A stretch of 36,751 nucleotides of DNA from Xenococcus sp. PCC 7305 (GTDB lineage Bacteria > Cyanobacteriota > Cyanobacteriia > Cyanobacteriales > Xenococcaceae), in contig NZ_ALVZ01000172.1 in NCBI RefSeq assembly GCF_000332055.1, positions 1 to 36,751 of the forward strand, given 5' to 3'. Below, one piece after another: positions 23,568-31,070 of the stretch (positions within the stretch are counted from its first letter, which is position 1; each line of letters starts with the position of its first letter). Below the pieces are notes generated by a model that ran no database searches, had not been told where the DNA came from, and was given only the letters and a program-made list of their open reading frames with translations. A program made the position numbers and the translations under genes.

Positions 23568-24624
23568 AATTGGACCCATCAAAGAAAATTTGCTTGCCAG
23601 TTTTAGCGCTTTCGTAGATTGCCTCAATTAATTTCATCACGGTAATCGCCTCTGTACTATTTGCCATATGAGGTTTGTCGTTGACGATTGAATCTACAAA
23701 ATAGTACATGGAACTAGGACATATTTTGGGGTTCACATGATTGATATCAAGAATATAAGAAACCCCTTTTGTTTCGCGAAAAGTTTTGGCCTTAAATGTA
23801 TATCCCTGATTGATATTTTGCTCTAGAATCCCTTCCTTGGTGCCGAGCAATCTACATTCTATTAAGTTGCTTTCCGCAATATTGGCAGCCCAACTCACTT
23901 GGAATAGGAAGTTGGTATTATTTTTAAACCGCACCATAGCTTCTACGGTATCTTCCACGTCATAGGTTACGCCTCTTTCCTGGGCGACTTTTTGGGCGAT
24001 ATGATCGTGAGAAGACGCCAAAACCGAATCTAATTCGGGGAAATCTAACAGCCATAAAACCTTATCCAGAAAATGAACTCCAATATCAATAAGAGCTCCT
24101 CCTCCCGAGACCGATTTTTTGGCAAACCAATCACCAAACTGAGAAAAGCCATTAATGTCACGTAACCAACGACAAGAAACAGAATAGATATCGCCAACTA
24201 AGCCGTCGTCGATTCGCTGTTTGATGGCAACCGATTGAGGGAGAAATCGGTAGGAATAATTTATCATGAGGCGTTTTCCCGTTTCTTCTGCTTTACGATG
24301 CATCGCGATCGCCTCAGCCGAATTCATCCCGATGGGTTTTTCACAAAGCACATGGATGCCTTTTTCTAATGCCAAAATCGTCATGTCTTTATGAAGACGG
24401 TTGGGCGTAGCAATACTAACGATGTCTAATTCTTCATTGGCAAACATTTCTTCGCAGGATGTATATCTAGCCTCAATGCCATATTGATCGCCAATTTTCT
24501 GCAAACTATCAGGGTTAATATCGCAAATTGCTTGCATTTTTGCATTGGGATGTTTCAGGTATCCATCAATGTGATTTTTCCCCATTACAAGCCCCACGAC
24601 ACCAATTTTTAGTTCCTGACTCAT
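23563..24624 (-). CDS. Gfo/Idh/MocA-family oxidoreductase
   Basis: A 353-aa NAD(P)-dependent sugar or inositol dehydrogenase-like protein. N-terminal Rossmann domain: KIGVVGLVMGKNHIDGYL, AICDINPDSLQ, DIVSIATPNRLHKDM, and the family signature GIHVLCEKPIGMN (catalytic Lys). The C-terminal half has the expected SVSGGGALIDIGVHFLD with the catalytic-type His, plus mixed strands. Substrates of the family are sugars, inositols, amino sugars or bile pigments; none can be chosen here. It converges on the MDR dehydrogenase with a gap of under 100 bases. Together with two alpha-glucosidases this suggests oxidation of a glucoside or its released moiety; that is inference. Confidence 0.9.
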   Translation of the reverse strand: MSQELKIGVVGLVMGKNHIDGYLKHPNAKMQAICDINPDSLQKIGDQYGIEARYTSCEEMFANEELDIVSIATPNRLHKDMTILALEKGIHVLCEKPIGMNSAEAIAMHRKAEETGKRLMINYSYRFLPQSVAIKQRIDDGLVGDIYSVSCRWLRDINGFSQFGDWFAKKSVSGGGALIDIGVHFLDKVLWLLDFPELDSVLASSHDHIAQKVAQERGVTYDVEDTVEAMVRFKNNTNFLFQVSWAANIAESNLIECRLLGTKEGILEQNINQGYTFKAKTFRETKGVSYILDINHVNPKICPSSMYYFVDSIVNDKPHMANSTEAITVMKLIEAIYESAKTGKQIFFDGSNS

Positions 24625-24705
24625 AGTTATTTAATTACTTAAGTTTTGAGTTGTAGCTTTTCTAGGCTATCTCAAAAATGTCACCCATTGGATAAGGAAT
24701 TAAGT

Positions 24706-25092
24706 TTAAATAACGCTATCGACTATTTCTAAATCGGGACGCAAATTTTTGGCTTTTCTCAGATAACGATGGATCATTGCTGATTGAGGAAAAGGACTAT
24801 TAACCTGGATCAGAATACGAATACAGCGCTCTAAACTTCCTGCAACATGCATTTGCTGTAAATCGAGTAGCGGAACTAGATTCCATCCAGGGCGTTTTCT
24901 GGCGATCGCAGCAGGGAAAATGGCATCAAGATCGCTCGTAGCAGAGAAGAAAACACAAATGATGTCTTCTCCTTCAAATTGATTATGAGCTTCAATCTCG
25001 TCGAGCAATTCTGTCACTCCTTCTTGAATTGCCGCTACGCTATTTTCTGCGATCGTAGTCGCCCCACGAATTCCCCGCACTTTCCAGTCCAC
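24706..25092 (-). CDS. aroH: Chorismate mutase, AroH type
   Basis: Rearranges chorismate to prephenate, the entry to phenylalanine and tyrosine. 128 aa, matching the trimeric AroH (Bacillus) fold, not the helical AroQ. The N-terminal VRGIRGATTIAENS carries the active-site Arg of the family, and FSATSDLDAIFPAAIARKR the second active-site segment. PLLDLQQMHVAGSLERCIRI is the conserved AroH end. The start is GTG at 25090-25092 (GTG GAC TGG AAA); no ATG lies upstream in frame. It follows sppA on the same strand with 167 bases between. Confidence 0.94.
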   Translation of the reverse strand: MDWKVRGIRGATTIAENSVAAIQEGVTELLDEIEAHNQFEGEDIICVFFSATSDLDAIFPAAIARKRPGWNLVPLLDLQQMHVAGSLERCIRILIQVNSPFPQSAMIHRYLRKAKNLRPDLEIVDSVI

Positions 25093-25259
25093 AATAATCG
25101 CCTCCGCTAATTTTACTCAGGAAAATTTTATAGTTAAATTATTAAATTATTTAATTGAAATTTTGATAACTTTTCAGAGATGCTAGTTCAGAAAAAGTCA
25201 ATTCCTTCCCGTTTATTGTGACTTTAATCGGAACAAATGCCAAGAATTTAAAATTCCTA

Positions 25260-26084
25260 TTAGGGTCGATACAACCATAGCGGCTGACCAGAAGTCATAA
25301 CCTCAAACTCTAGCCAATTAATTGCTGAACCGACACGAGAAGCTTGGCTTCTCCCCGGGATAATTTTGTTAACCAGAGATTTTGGTTCTTCGATAGTGAA
25401 ACATTCGGCTTTCTCGGGATCTAAACCAGCTAATTCTGCTGCCCAAATACGAGCATCTTCTTCCGTTCCCAAACGATCTACTACGCCCAACTCCATCGCC
25501 TGTTCTCCCGTAAAAATCCGGCCATCGGCAAAGGTTCTAACAGTTGCTTCCTCTAGTCCACGACCTTCGGCAACAGTCTTGACGAATTGAGAATAACTAA
25601 CATCAATCAATTCTTGCAAAATCTGTTCTTCTTCTTTTGTGAGTTCGCGATCAAAAGACAAAATATCCTTATAGGGACCAGATTTGATAGTTTTAAAAGA
25701 AACGCCAATCTTATCTAGTAAACGCTCTATATTATTACCTCGTAAAATAACCCCAATACTGCCTGTAATGGTGCCAGGGTTGGCCACAATATGCTTGGCC
25801 CCAACACCAATATAAACCCCTCCTGATGCAGAGATATTCCCAAAGCTAGCGACGACCTTGACATCTTTATCTTTTTGGAGACGTTGCAGGGCGGCGTAAA
25901 TTTCTTGGGAGTCTCCTACTGTGCCCCCAGGAGAGTCTATTCGCAGCAAAAGGGCAGGAAATTTCTTTTCTTCTACAGTTTTTAAAGCCTTGAGGACTCT
26001 TTTTCGAGTTTCAGACGCGATCGCCCCCGTGATCTCAATTTTTGCTATCTGCTTCTTAGTGCTTTTGTTAAACGGCCAGATCAT
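25260..26084 (-). CDS. sppA: Signal peptide peptidase SppA (short form)
   Basis: A 274-aa serine protease of the S49 family that degrades cleaved signal peptides and other membrane fragments; also linked to light acclimation in cyanobacteria. Catalytic dyad is visible: Ser87 in NISASGGVYIGVGA and Lys139 in SGPYKDILS. RIDSPGGTVGDSQEIY and ANPGTITGSIGVI are the oxyanion and structural segments. The short form (one S49 domain) is as in Bacillus SppA. No N-terminal transmembrane helix can be seen (MIWPFNKSTKK then straight to the fold), so it may be peripheral or soluble. Confidence 0.92.
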   Translation of the reverse strand: MIWPFNKSTKKQIAKIEITGAIASETRKRVLKALKTVEEKKFPALLLRIDSPGGTVGDSQEIYAALQRLQKDKDVKVVASFGNISASGGVYIGVGAKHIVANPGTITGSIGVILRGNNIERLLDKIGVSFKTIKSGPYKDILSFDRELTKEEEQILQELIDVSYSQFVKTVAEGRGLEEATVRTFADGRIFTGEQAMELGVVDRLGTEEDARIWAAELAGLDPEKAECFTIEEPKSLVNKIIPGRSQASRVGSAINWLEFEVMTSGQPLWLYRP

Positions 26085-26208
26085 TTAGTATTTATCAAAA
26101 TAAAATTTTAAAAGTAGAGTTATCGATACTCCACAATCTACATTAGCACGGCTTTCCATTCCTCGTAGTTCTCCAAAAAAGTTCTGATAGGTTTGAGCCT
26201 AATTTATG

Positions 26209-26240
26209 GGGAATTAGGGCAATAGGGAATTAGGGAAAAT
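26209..26240 (+). repeat. Octamer array (GGGAATTA-like, 4 units)
   Basis: GGGAATTA, GGGCAATA, GGGAATTA, GGGAAAAT in tandem. It is 8 bp in period, unlike the heptamers elsewhere. Lies between sppA and the PD-(D/E)XK-like gene. Confidence 0.6.
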
Positions 26241-26265
26241 ATTTATCACTTCTTCAACCATTTCT

Positions 26266-26871
26266 TTAGATCTTTTGTTCAATCATTTTAGATAAAATGC
26301 CAATAATTTTTCCTGGCGCATCAATGTAATATTCATTAAGATCAATATAAGCTTTTTTCTCTGCCAATTTTAAAAACTTCCAGGCAGTTCCCGTAGTTAC
26401 TACGCCATAAACTTCGCCAATATTGTTATTTTCACTTTTATTAAAAATATCTGCTGCAACCATTTCGGCAATACATTGTCCCAATCCACCAATGATATTC
26501 TCGTTTTTTGCTTCAACAATTGTGACAATAGGTGCATTGAGCATCAATTGCTCTGGGGAAGCACTTAGAATAAAATCACAAAAGCCATTGAGATTATTCT
26601 CTTTGTCTACATTGAATTCAATACCCGAAAATAAACTAATACTATGGTGAAAAATTTTTCTCACTTCAACAAGTACATTAGCAATAATCAACTCTGATCT
26701 GGCCTTTTCTGTATTAATCGCCCGAGCCAGGGGGATATTTTCCGATAAAATCTCCCGCAGAATCTGACTAATTTCCACATCTTCTACAGCAGAAAACAAG
26801 TTATCATTCTCAATAAGTGATATTCCCAGTTGGCTCTTCACATCCTTAAGAGAGAAGTTGCTATATGACAT
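26266..26871 (-). CDS. Predicted PD-(D/E)XK-like nuclease-fold protein
   Basis: A 201-aa protein without a named family that I can assign. The pattern of conserved-looking acidic residues fits the PD-(D/E)XK restriction-endonuclease-like fold: Glu60 in a helix (ARSELIIANVLVEV), Asp99 after a strand turn (NGFCDFIL), Glu120-x-Lys122 in a strand (IVTIVEAKNEN), and Gln132 in the next helix (GGLGQCIAEM). Helical residues 1-55 precede the fold. In cyanobacteria many such short proteins are abundant and undescribed; homing-like or regulatory roles are possible. It stands alone between sppA and the divergent trpS. Fold prediction is inference from spacing; activity is not shown. Confidence 0.6.
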   Translation of the reverse strand: MSYSNFSLKDVKSQLGISLIENDNLFSAVEDVEISQILREILSENIPLARAINTEKARSELIIANVLVEVRKIFHHSISLFSGIEFNVDKENNLNGFCDFILSASPEQLMLNAPIVTIVEAKNENIIGGLGQCIAEMVAADIFNKSENNNIGEVYGVVTTGTAWKFLKLAEKKAYIDLNEYYIDAPGKIIGILSKMIEQKI

Positions 26872-27076
26872 GTTTTCACCTCAAACATTCTATCTGCTTA
26901 AAGTCTTAAAATTGCATTCGTTGTCGTTTTTCTACCTAAAACAGATTGTCCCATAGGAAATGAAATTACTATCTAGCAATCTGGGTAATGTCATTCTATT
27001 TCAATCATTTCGTGCAATACTGTGTAACTGGAGAAAATCTCTGCAACTCATTTAATAAACCCGACTTTAAAACAAA

Positions 27077-28087
27077 ATGACCAAACAGCGAGTATTATCT
27101 GGAGTCCAACCTACGGGAAACTTACATTTAGGTAACTATCTTGGGGCGATCCGTAATTGGGTAGAGATCCAACAAGAATATGATAATTTCTTTTGCGTGG
27201 TGGACTTACACGCGATTACGGTACCTCATGATGCCAAGGCTCTGGCCGATAATACCCTGACAATGGCAGCATTATATTTAGCTTGCGGTATTGACCTCGA
27301 ATGTTCTAATATCTTTGTCCAATCCCATGTTAAGGCTCATAGTGAACTAACTTGGTTACTCAATTGCATTACGCCTCTCAATTGGTTGGAGAGAATGATT
27401 CAATTCAAAGAAAAAGCTCTTAAACAAGGGGAAAATGTCAGCGTAGGACTCCTCGACTATCCCGTTTTGATGGCAGCAGACATCTTGCTCTACGATGCTG
27501 ATAAAGTGCCCGTGGGCGAAGATCAAAAACAACATTTGGAATTAACTCGTGATATTGCCATCAGAATTAACGATAAATTTGGCAAGAAAAAAGAGCCAGT
27601 TCTCAAAATTCCCGATCCTTTAATTCGCAAAGAAGGGGCACGGGTTATGAGTTTGACTGATGGTACGAAAAAAATGTCCAAGTCTGATCCTTCGGAGTTG
27701 GGTCGCATTAATCTTTTAGATCCTCCCGACGCTATTAAAAAGAAAATCAAAAAATGTAAAACCGACCCGGTAAAAGGATTAGCTTTTGATGATTCAGAGC
27801 GTCCTGAATGTAATAATTTACTTACTCTGTATCAACTGCTTTCTGGCAAAACTAAAGAAGAAGTTGCCACAGAATGCCAAGATATGGGATGGGGAAAGTT
27901 TAAACCATTATTAACAGATACTGCGATCGCGGCTCTAGAACCAATCCAAAATAAATATCAAGAAATCATGGATAATCGGGATTATCTCGACTCTGTGCTC
28001 CGGGTCGGTGCGGCTAAAGCAGATGACGTGGCAAATGCTACTCTAGCAAGAGTGAAAAATGCTTTGGGCTTTTTACCCAACCTATAG
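27077..28087 (+). CDS. trpS: Tryptophanyl-tRNA synthetase
   Basis: Class I synthetase that charges tRNA-Trp; cytosolic dimer. 336 aa, normal for the bacterial TrpRS. The HIGH-like motif is GNLHLGNY (14-21) and the KMSKS loop is intact at residues 199-203 (GTKKMSKSD). FFCVVDLHAIT and LLDYPVLMAADILLY are the tryptophan-binding helix and the dimer core; VGEDQKQHLELTRDIA is also conserved. The ATG at 27077 gives MTKQRVLSGVQPTG, the usual start. metF begins 36 bases after its stop on the same strand, so the pair is probably co-transcribed. Confidence 0.96.
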   Translation: MTKQRVLSGVQPTGNLHLGNYLGAIRNWVEIQQEYDNFFCVVDLHAITVPHDAKALADNTLTMAALYLACGIDLECSNIFVQSHVKAHSELTWLLNCITPLNWLERMIQFKEKALKQGENVSVGLLDYPVLMAADILLYDADKVPVGEDQKQHLELTRDIAIRINDKFGKKKEPVLKIPDPLIRKEGARVMSLTDGTKKMSKSDPSELGRINLLDPPDAIKKKIKKCKTDPVKGLAFDDSERPECNNLLTLYQLLSGKTKEEVATECQDMGWGKFKPLLTDTAIAALEPIQNKYQEIMDNRDYLDSVLRVGAAKADDVANATLARVKNALGFLPNL

Positions 28088-28123
28088 GCTATAAAGGGGA
28101 AATCAAACATATACCTAGAACCT

Positions 28124-29098
28124 ATGACTAATCATTTGCGAACTGCTGTCTCGAATAAAGAATTTTTGGTCACTGCTGAAGTTGCACCGCCAAAAGGAGG
28201 AAACCCAGCACGGATGCTAGAAATGGCGAAACTGCTGAAGAATCGTGTCCATGCGGTTAATGTGACAGATGGCAGTCGTGCTGTCTTGCGCATGTCTTCT
28301 CTAGCCGCATCAGTTGTTTTGTTGCAAAATGGCATTGAGCCCGTATGTCAGGTGGCCTGTCGCGATCGCAATATTATTGGGTTACAGGCCGATTTAATGG
28401 GCGCACAAGCCCTAGGAATCACTAATGTCTTAGCTCTCACAGGAGATCCGGTGAAAGCAGGAGATCACAAACAAGCTAAACCAGTATTCGATTTAGAATC
28501 GGTTCGCTTGCTCAAAGTAATTGAAAAACTCAACAATGGATGCGATTTTAACGATAAAACCTTACCCGATGAGCCTCTTGACTTGTTTGCTGGTGCGGCG
28601 GTCGATCCTCAATTAAAAAGTTGGTCGGGTTTAAAAAGTCGTTTTGAGCGCAAACTGGCAGCAGGAGCGCAATTTTTCCAAAGTCAGATGATTACTGATT
28701 TTGATCGTCTAGAGAAATTTATGAGCGAAATTGCTTCGGTTAGTGATAAACCTATTTTAGCTGGAATATTTTTGCTGAAATCGGCGAAAAATGCTCAATT
28801 TATTAATCGTTGTGTTCCTGGAGTGAATATTCCTGACTCGATTATTCAAAGGCTTGCTGATGCCAAAGAACCTCTAGAGGAAGGCATTGCGATCGCAGCA
28901 GAACAAGTACAACAAGCTAAAGATATTTGCCAAGGAGTGCATCTGATGGCAGTGAAACGAGAAGATCTCATACCTCAAATTCTAGATCGAGCAGGGGTAA
29001 AGTCAGTGATCAGTGATCAGTTATCCCCATTCGAGGACAAGTCAGTGAACAGCAAGAAGTTTTCTATTATCCCTAACAAGTTGCAAGTCACTCACTAA
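28124..29098 (+). CDS. metF: Methylenetetrahydrofolate reductase (MetF family)
   Basis: Reduces 5,10-methylene-THF to 5-methyl-THF, the methyl donor for methionine synthesis. 324 aa, FAD-barrel: FLVTAEVAPPKGG (with Glu of the E-x-xPPK motif), HAVNVTDGSRAVLRMS, NVLALTGDP (FAD/folate site), GAQFFQSQMITDFDRL and PILAGIFLLKSAKNA. Family homology ends near HLMAVKREDLIPQILDRAG (about residue 292); the last 32 residues are encoded by repeat-derived DNA (three CAGTGAT-like heptamers) and look like an accidental extension. It forms a probable pair with trpS. The cyanobacterial MetF type is divergent and its reductant is not settled. Confidence 0.9.
   Translation: MTNHLRTAVSNKEFLVTAEVAPPKGGNPARMLEMAKLLKNRVHAVNVTDGSRAVLRMSSLAASVVLLQNGIEPVCQVACRDRNIIGLQADLMGAQALGITNVLALTGDPVKAGDHKQAKPVFDLESVRLLKVIEKLNNGCDFNDKTLPDEPLDLFAGAAVDPQLKSWSGLKSRFERKLAAGAQFFQSQMITDFDRLEKFMSEIASVSDKPILAGIFLLKSAKNAQFINRCVPGVNIPDSIIQRLADAKEPLEEGIAIAAEQVQQAKDICQGVHLMAVKREDLIPQILDRAGVKSVISDQLSPFEDKSVNSKKFSIIPNKLQVTH
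29004..29024 (+). repeat. Heptamer array (CAGTGAT)2+CAGTTAT inside the metF 3' end
   Basis: CAGTGAT, CAGTGAT, CAGTTAT in tandem within the reading frame of metF. They encode part of the non-conserved C-terminal tail (SVISDQL). Confidence 0.7.
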
Positions 29099-29143
29099 AA
29101 TTAGTGACTAATAAGTAGTTGAAGAGAATTAGTTTCCCAACTT

Positions 29144-29182
29144 ATTACTTATTACTTATTACTTATTACTTCCGCACAGCGG
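29144..29182 (+). repeat. Heptamer array (ATTACTT)4 with palindromic tail
   Basis: Four exact ATTACTT units (29144-29171), then CCGC-ACA-GCGG (29172-29182). The unit and tail closely match 5985-6008. It fills the gap between metF and the convergent cobL and could form a weak hairpin in either transcript. Confidence 0.8.
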
Positions 29183-29184
29183 CA

Positions 29185-30441
29185 CTAGTTCTGCATAGTA
29201 ATGATAGTAACGGGGTTTAATGGGGAAAAACGCGTTAGTTGCCCAACAGAAGTCGATCGCGATATTTGTAATTGCAATAAATTATATTGCCAATTATTTT
29301 GCTTGAGCCAAGTCAAGGCTTCGTGGCAATTTTCAATAGTTGCTAAAGCGATCACAATAACGCCGCCCGACAGAAGTTTTTGCTGACAGATAGTGAGAAT
29401 ATCAGTCAGATTACCACCACTTCCCCCAATAAACACTCGATTAGGAGCTGGCAATTCATGTAGCTTTTCTGGTGCTTTGCTACTGACAACAGAAATATTG
29501 TTAACTTGAAAATTTTGGCAATTCTTGTTGATTAAAGAAACCCCGATCGCAGTTTTTTCCAGAGCAAAAACTTGAGAACTAGGACATAACCGAGCGATCT
29601 CAATTGATACCGAACCTGTCCCTGCGCCAATATCCCAAACTACCTGATTTGGTTGCAGTGCTAACTGACCTAAAATAACAGCGCGAACTTCTTTTTTAGT
29701 AATTAGGCTAGGGCGATCGTGGAAACTACAAAATGCGGCATCGGGAATTCCTATTAGAGGCAATTTTTGATAGTATTCAGGATCTTTGTCCAAAAATTCT
29801 CGAATTAAAATTACCACATTCAAAGCCGCAAAGCTTTCAGCATCGAGTTTCGCCAACTCGGTAACTTCTTTTGGGGTAAAACGAGTTATCTTTTCTGTGG
29901 TGCCGCCGAGATTTTCGCAAACGAAAAAACTGTAGTCAACGGGAATATCCGAGGCTAAATAAAGTTTTGCGATCGCTGCTGGATGATAAATACGATCAGT
30001 CAATAGAGCAATTTTTTCGGTTCCTTGTTTAAAAGCTTGGCTCAACTCGCCAATGCGATCGCGACCATGAACACTAATTATCTGAGCATCTTGCCAAGGA
30101 ACTTTTAGTTTATTAAAAGCTAATTGAATCGAACTTATATGGGGATGAAAGTTGAGCCTTTCCTGGGGGAATTTTTCTAGTAATAAACGTCCCAAACCAA
30201 AAAAAAGCGGATCGCCACTAGTCAGGATAACAATCCGTTCTTCTGTCTCTGTTAGTTGCGCAACTTCTTCGAGATTCTGCTGTAAATTCTTGAATATTAT
30301 TTTCCGAGCAGCATGGGCTTCAAAATAACTAAGATGACGACTACTTCCGACTAAAATAGTCGCCTGAGCAATAATCTCTTGAATTTTGTTACTTAACCCG
30401 ACCGCCCCATCCAACCCAATGCCAACTACTTCTATTTGCAT
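29185..30441 (-). CDS. cobL: Precorrin-6Y C5,15-methyltransferase (decarboxylating), CbiE-CbiT fusion
   Basis: Methylates C-5 and C-15 and decarboxylates the C-12 acetate of the corrin ring in cobalamin synthesis. 418 aa, two domains. Residues 1 to about 210 are the CbiE class-III methyltransferase (VVGIGLDGAVGL, ILVGSSRHLSYF, ILTSGDPLFFGLGRLL, IISVHGRD). From about 225 on is the CbiT class-I methyltransferase: IPDAAFCSFHDRPSLITKKE, then the SAM loop VVWDIGAGTGSVSIEIARL, and FIGGSGGNLTDIL. The fused form is usual for CobL. Its product feeds B12, which in many cyanobacteria is pseudocobalamin. The gene is convergent to metF, no other cob/cbi gene is in the window. Confidence 0.95.
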   Translation of the reverse strand: MQIEVVGIGLDGAVGLSNKIQEIIAQATILVGSSRHLSYFEAHAARKIIFKNLQQNLEEVAQLTETEERIVILTSGDPLFFGLGRLLLEKFPQERLNFHPHISSIQLAFNKLKVPWQDAQIISVHGRDRIGELSQAFKQGTEKIALLTDRIYHPAAIAKLYLASDIPVDYSFFVCENLGGTTEKITRFTPKEVTELAKLDAESFAALNVVILIREFLDKDPEYYQKLPLIGIPDAAFCSFHDRPSLITKKEVRAVILGQLALQPNQVVWDIGAGTGSVSIEIARLCPSSQVFALEKTAIGVSLINKNCQNFQVNNISVVSSKAPEKLHELPAPNRVFIGGSGGNLTDILTICQQKLLSGGVIVIALATIENCHEALTWLKQNNWQYNLLQLQISRSTSVGQLTRFSPLNPVTIITMQN

Positions 30442-30474
30442 TACTTTTGATATTAGGTTTTAGAGGATTCACCC

Positions 30475-30516
30475 CATCTGCCCTCTGCCCTCTGCCTTCT
30501 GACTTCTGCCTTCGCT
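30475..30516 (+). repeat. Heptamer array (CTTCTGC/CCTCTGC, 6 units)
   Basis: CATCTGC, CCTCTGC, CCTCTGC, CTTCTGA, CTTCTGC, CTTCGCT, in the gap between cobL and the small membrane protein gene; same family as 23540. Confidence 0.75.
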
Positions 30517-30518
30517 TA

Positions 30519-30884
30519 TTACCCATTACCCTTAATCAGTTTGGTATAAGCAAAATATAGTATGACAGCCAAAATCGCCATACTAAAGAGAGTGGTAATT
30601 AGATGGAAAACCATATTAAGGGCAGAGAAACCAAGCCAAACTGCACTAATACCCACAATAACCTTGCCAGGAGTAGACAATGCCTTAAACCAATCGCGAG
30701 TTGTCTCCGTCCAAGTAGAAATCTGTTTGGCAAAATAGGTTTCCGAGTCCATTTCTACATAAGGATAGACATTTTCAGTAGTTTCCTCGCTAGATTGACT
30801 AGAGGAAGTTGCTTTGCGGATTTCCTCTTGTAGTTGTTCTAGTCTAGTTTTCCAGTCGCCATTAGCGTTGTTGTTGTTGGTCAT
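30519..30884 (-). CDS. Small membrane protein with two hydrophobic segments
   Basis: A 121-aa protein with a hydrophilic N-terminal part (residues 1-65: Asn/Ser/Glu-rich, with KTRLEQLQEEIRKA as a probable amphipathic helix) followed by two adjacent membrane helices, about 72-90 (VIVGISAVWLGFSALNMVF) and 92-113 (LITTLFSMAILAVILYFAY), and a short basic tail. The layout faintly recalls CAAD/CURT1-like cyanobacterial thylakoid proteins (helix then two helices), but the sequence signatures of CAAD are not there, so I do not assign it. The start at 30884 is ATG with no strong RBS. Upstream of it is the divergent NACHT gene. Confidence 0.6.
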   Translation of the reverse strand: MTNNNNANGDWKTRLEQLQEEIRKATSSSQSSEETTENVYPYVEMDSETYFAKQISTWTETTRDWFKALSTPGKVIVGISAVWLGFSALNMVFHLITTLFSMAILAVILYFAYTKLIKGNG

Positions 30885-31018
30885 ATAAATATTTCTGCGC
30901 TCTTATAAGTTATATGTTACTGACTTTTTCGGCATTGTAAAAGGTCTTGGCAAAACTTAACTTTTAGGGTGTATAGCAATTTTGACACTCGTGCGATACA
31001 GTAAATTAAAGCTTTTAA

Positions 31019-31053
31019 GGAATCGGGAACAGGGAACAGGGAATCGGGAACAA
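31019..31053 (+). repeat. Heptamer array (GGAATCG/GGAACAG, 5 units)
   Basis: GGAATCG, GGAACAG, GGAACAG, GGAATCG, GGAACAA just before the NACHT gene start at 31071. It lies in the 5' leader and may influence translation. Confidence 0.8.
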
Positions 31054-31070
31054 AAAATAACAGTCAAAAA

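Noticed and set aside
24706-26084. aroH and sppA as one functional operon
   Set aside because: A 167-base gap and unrelated functions give no support beyond shared strand.
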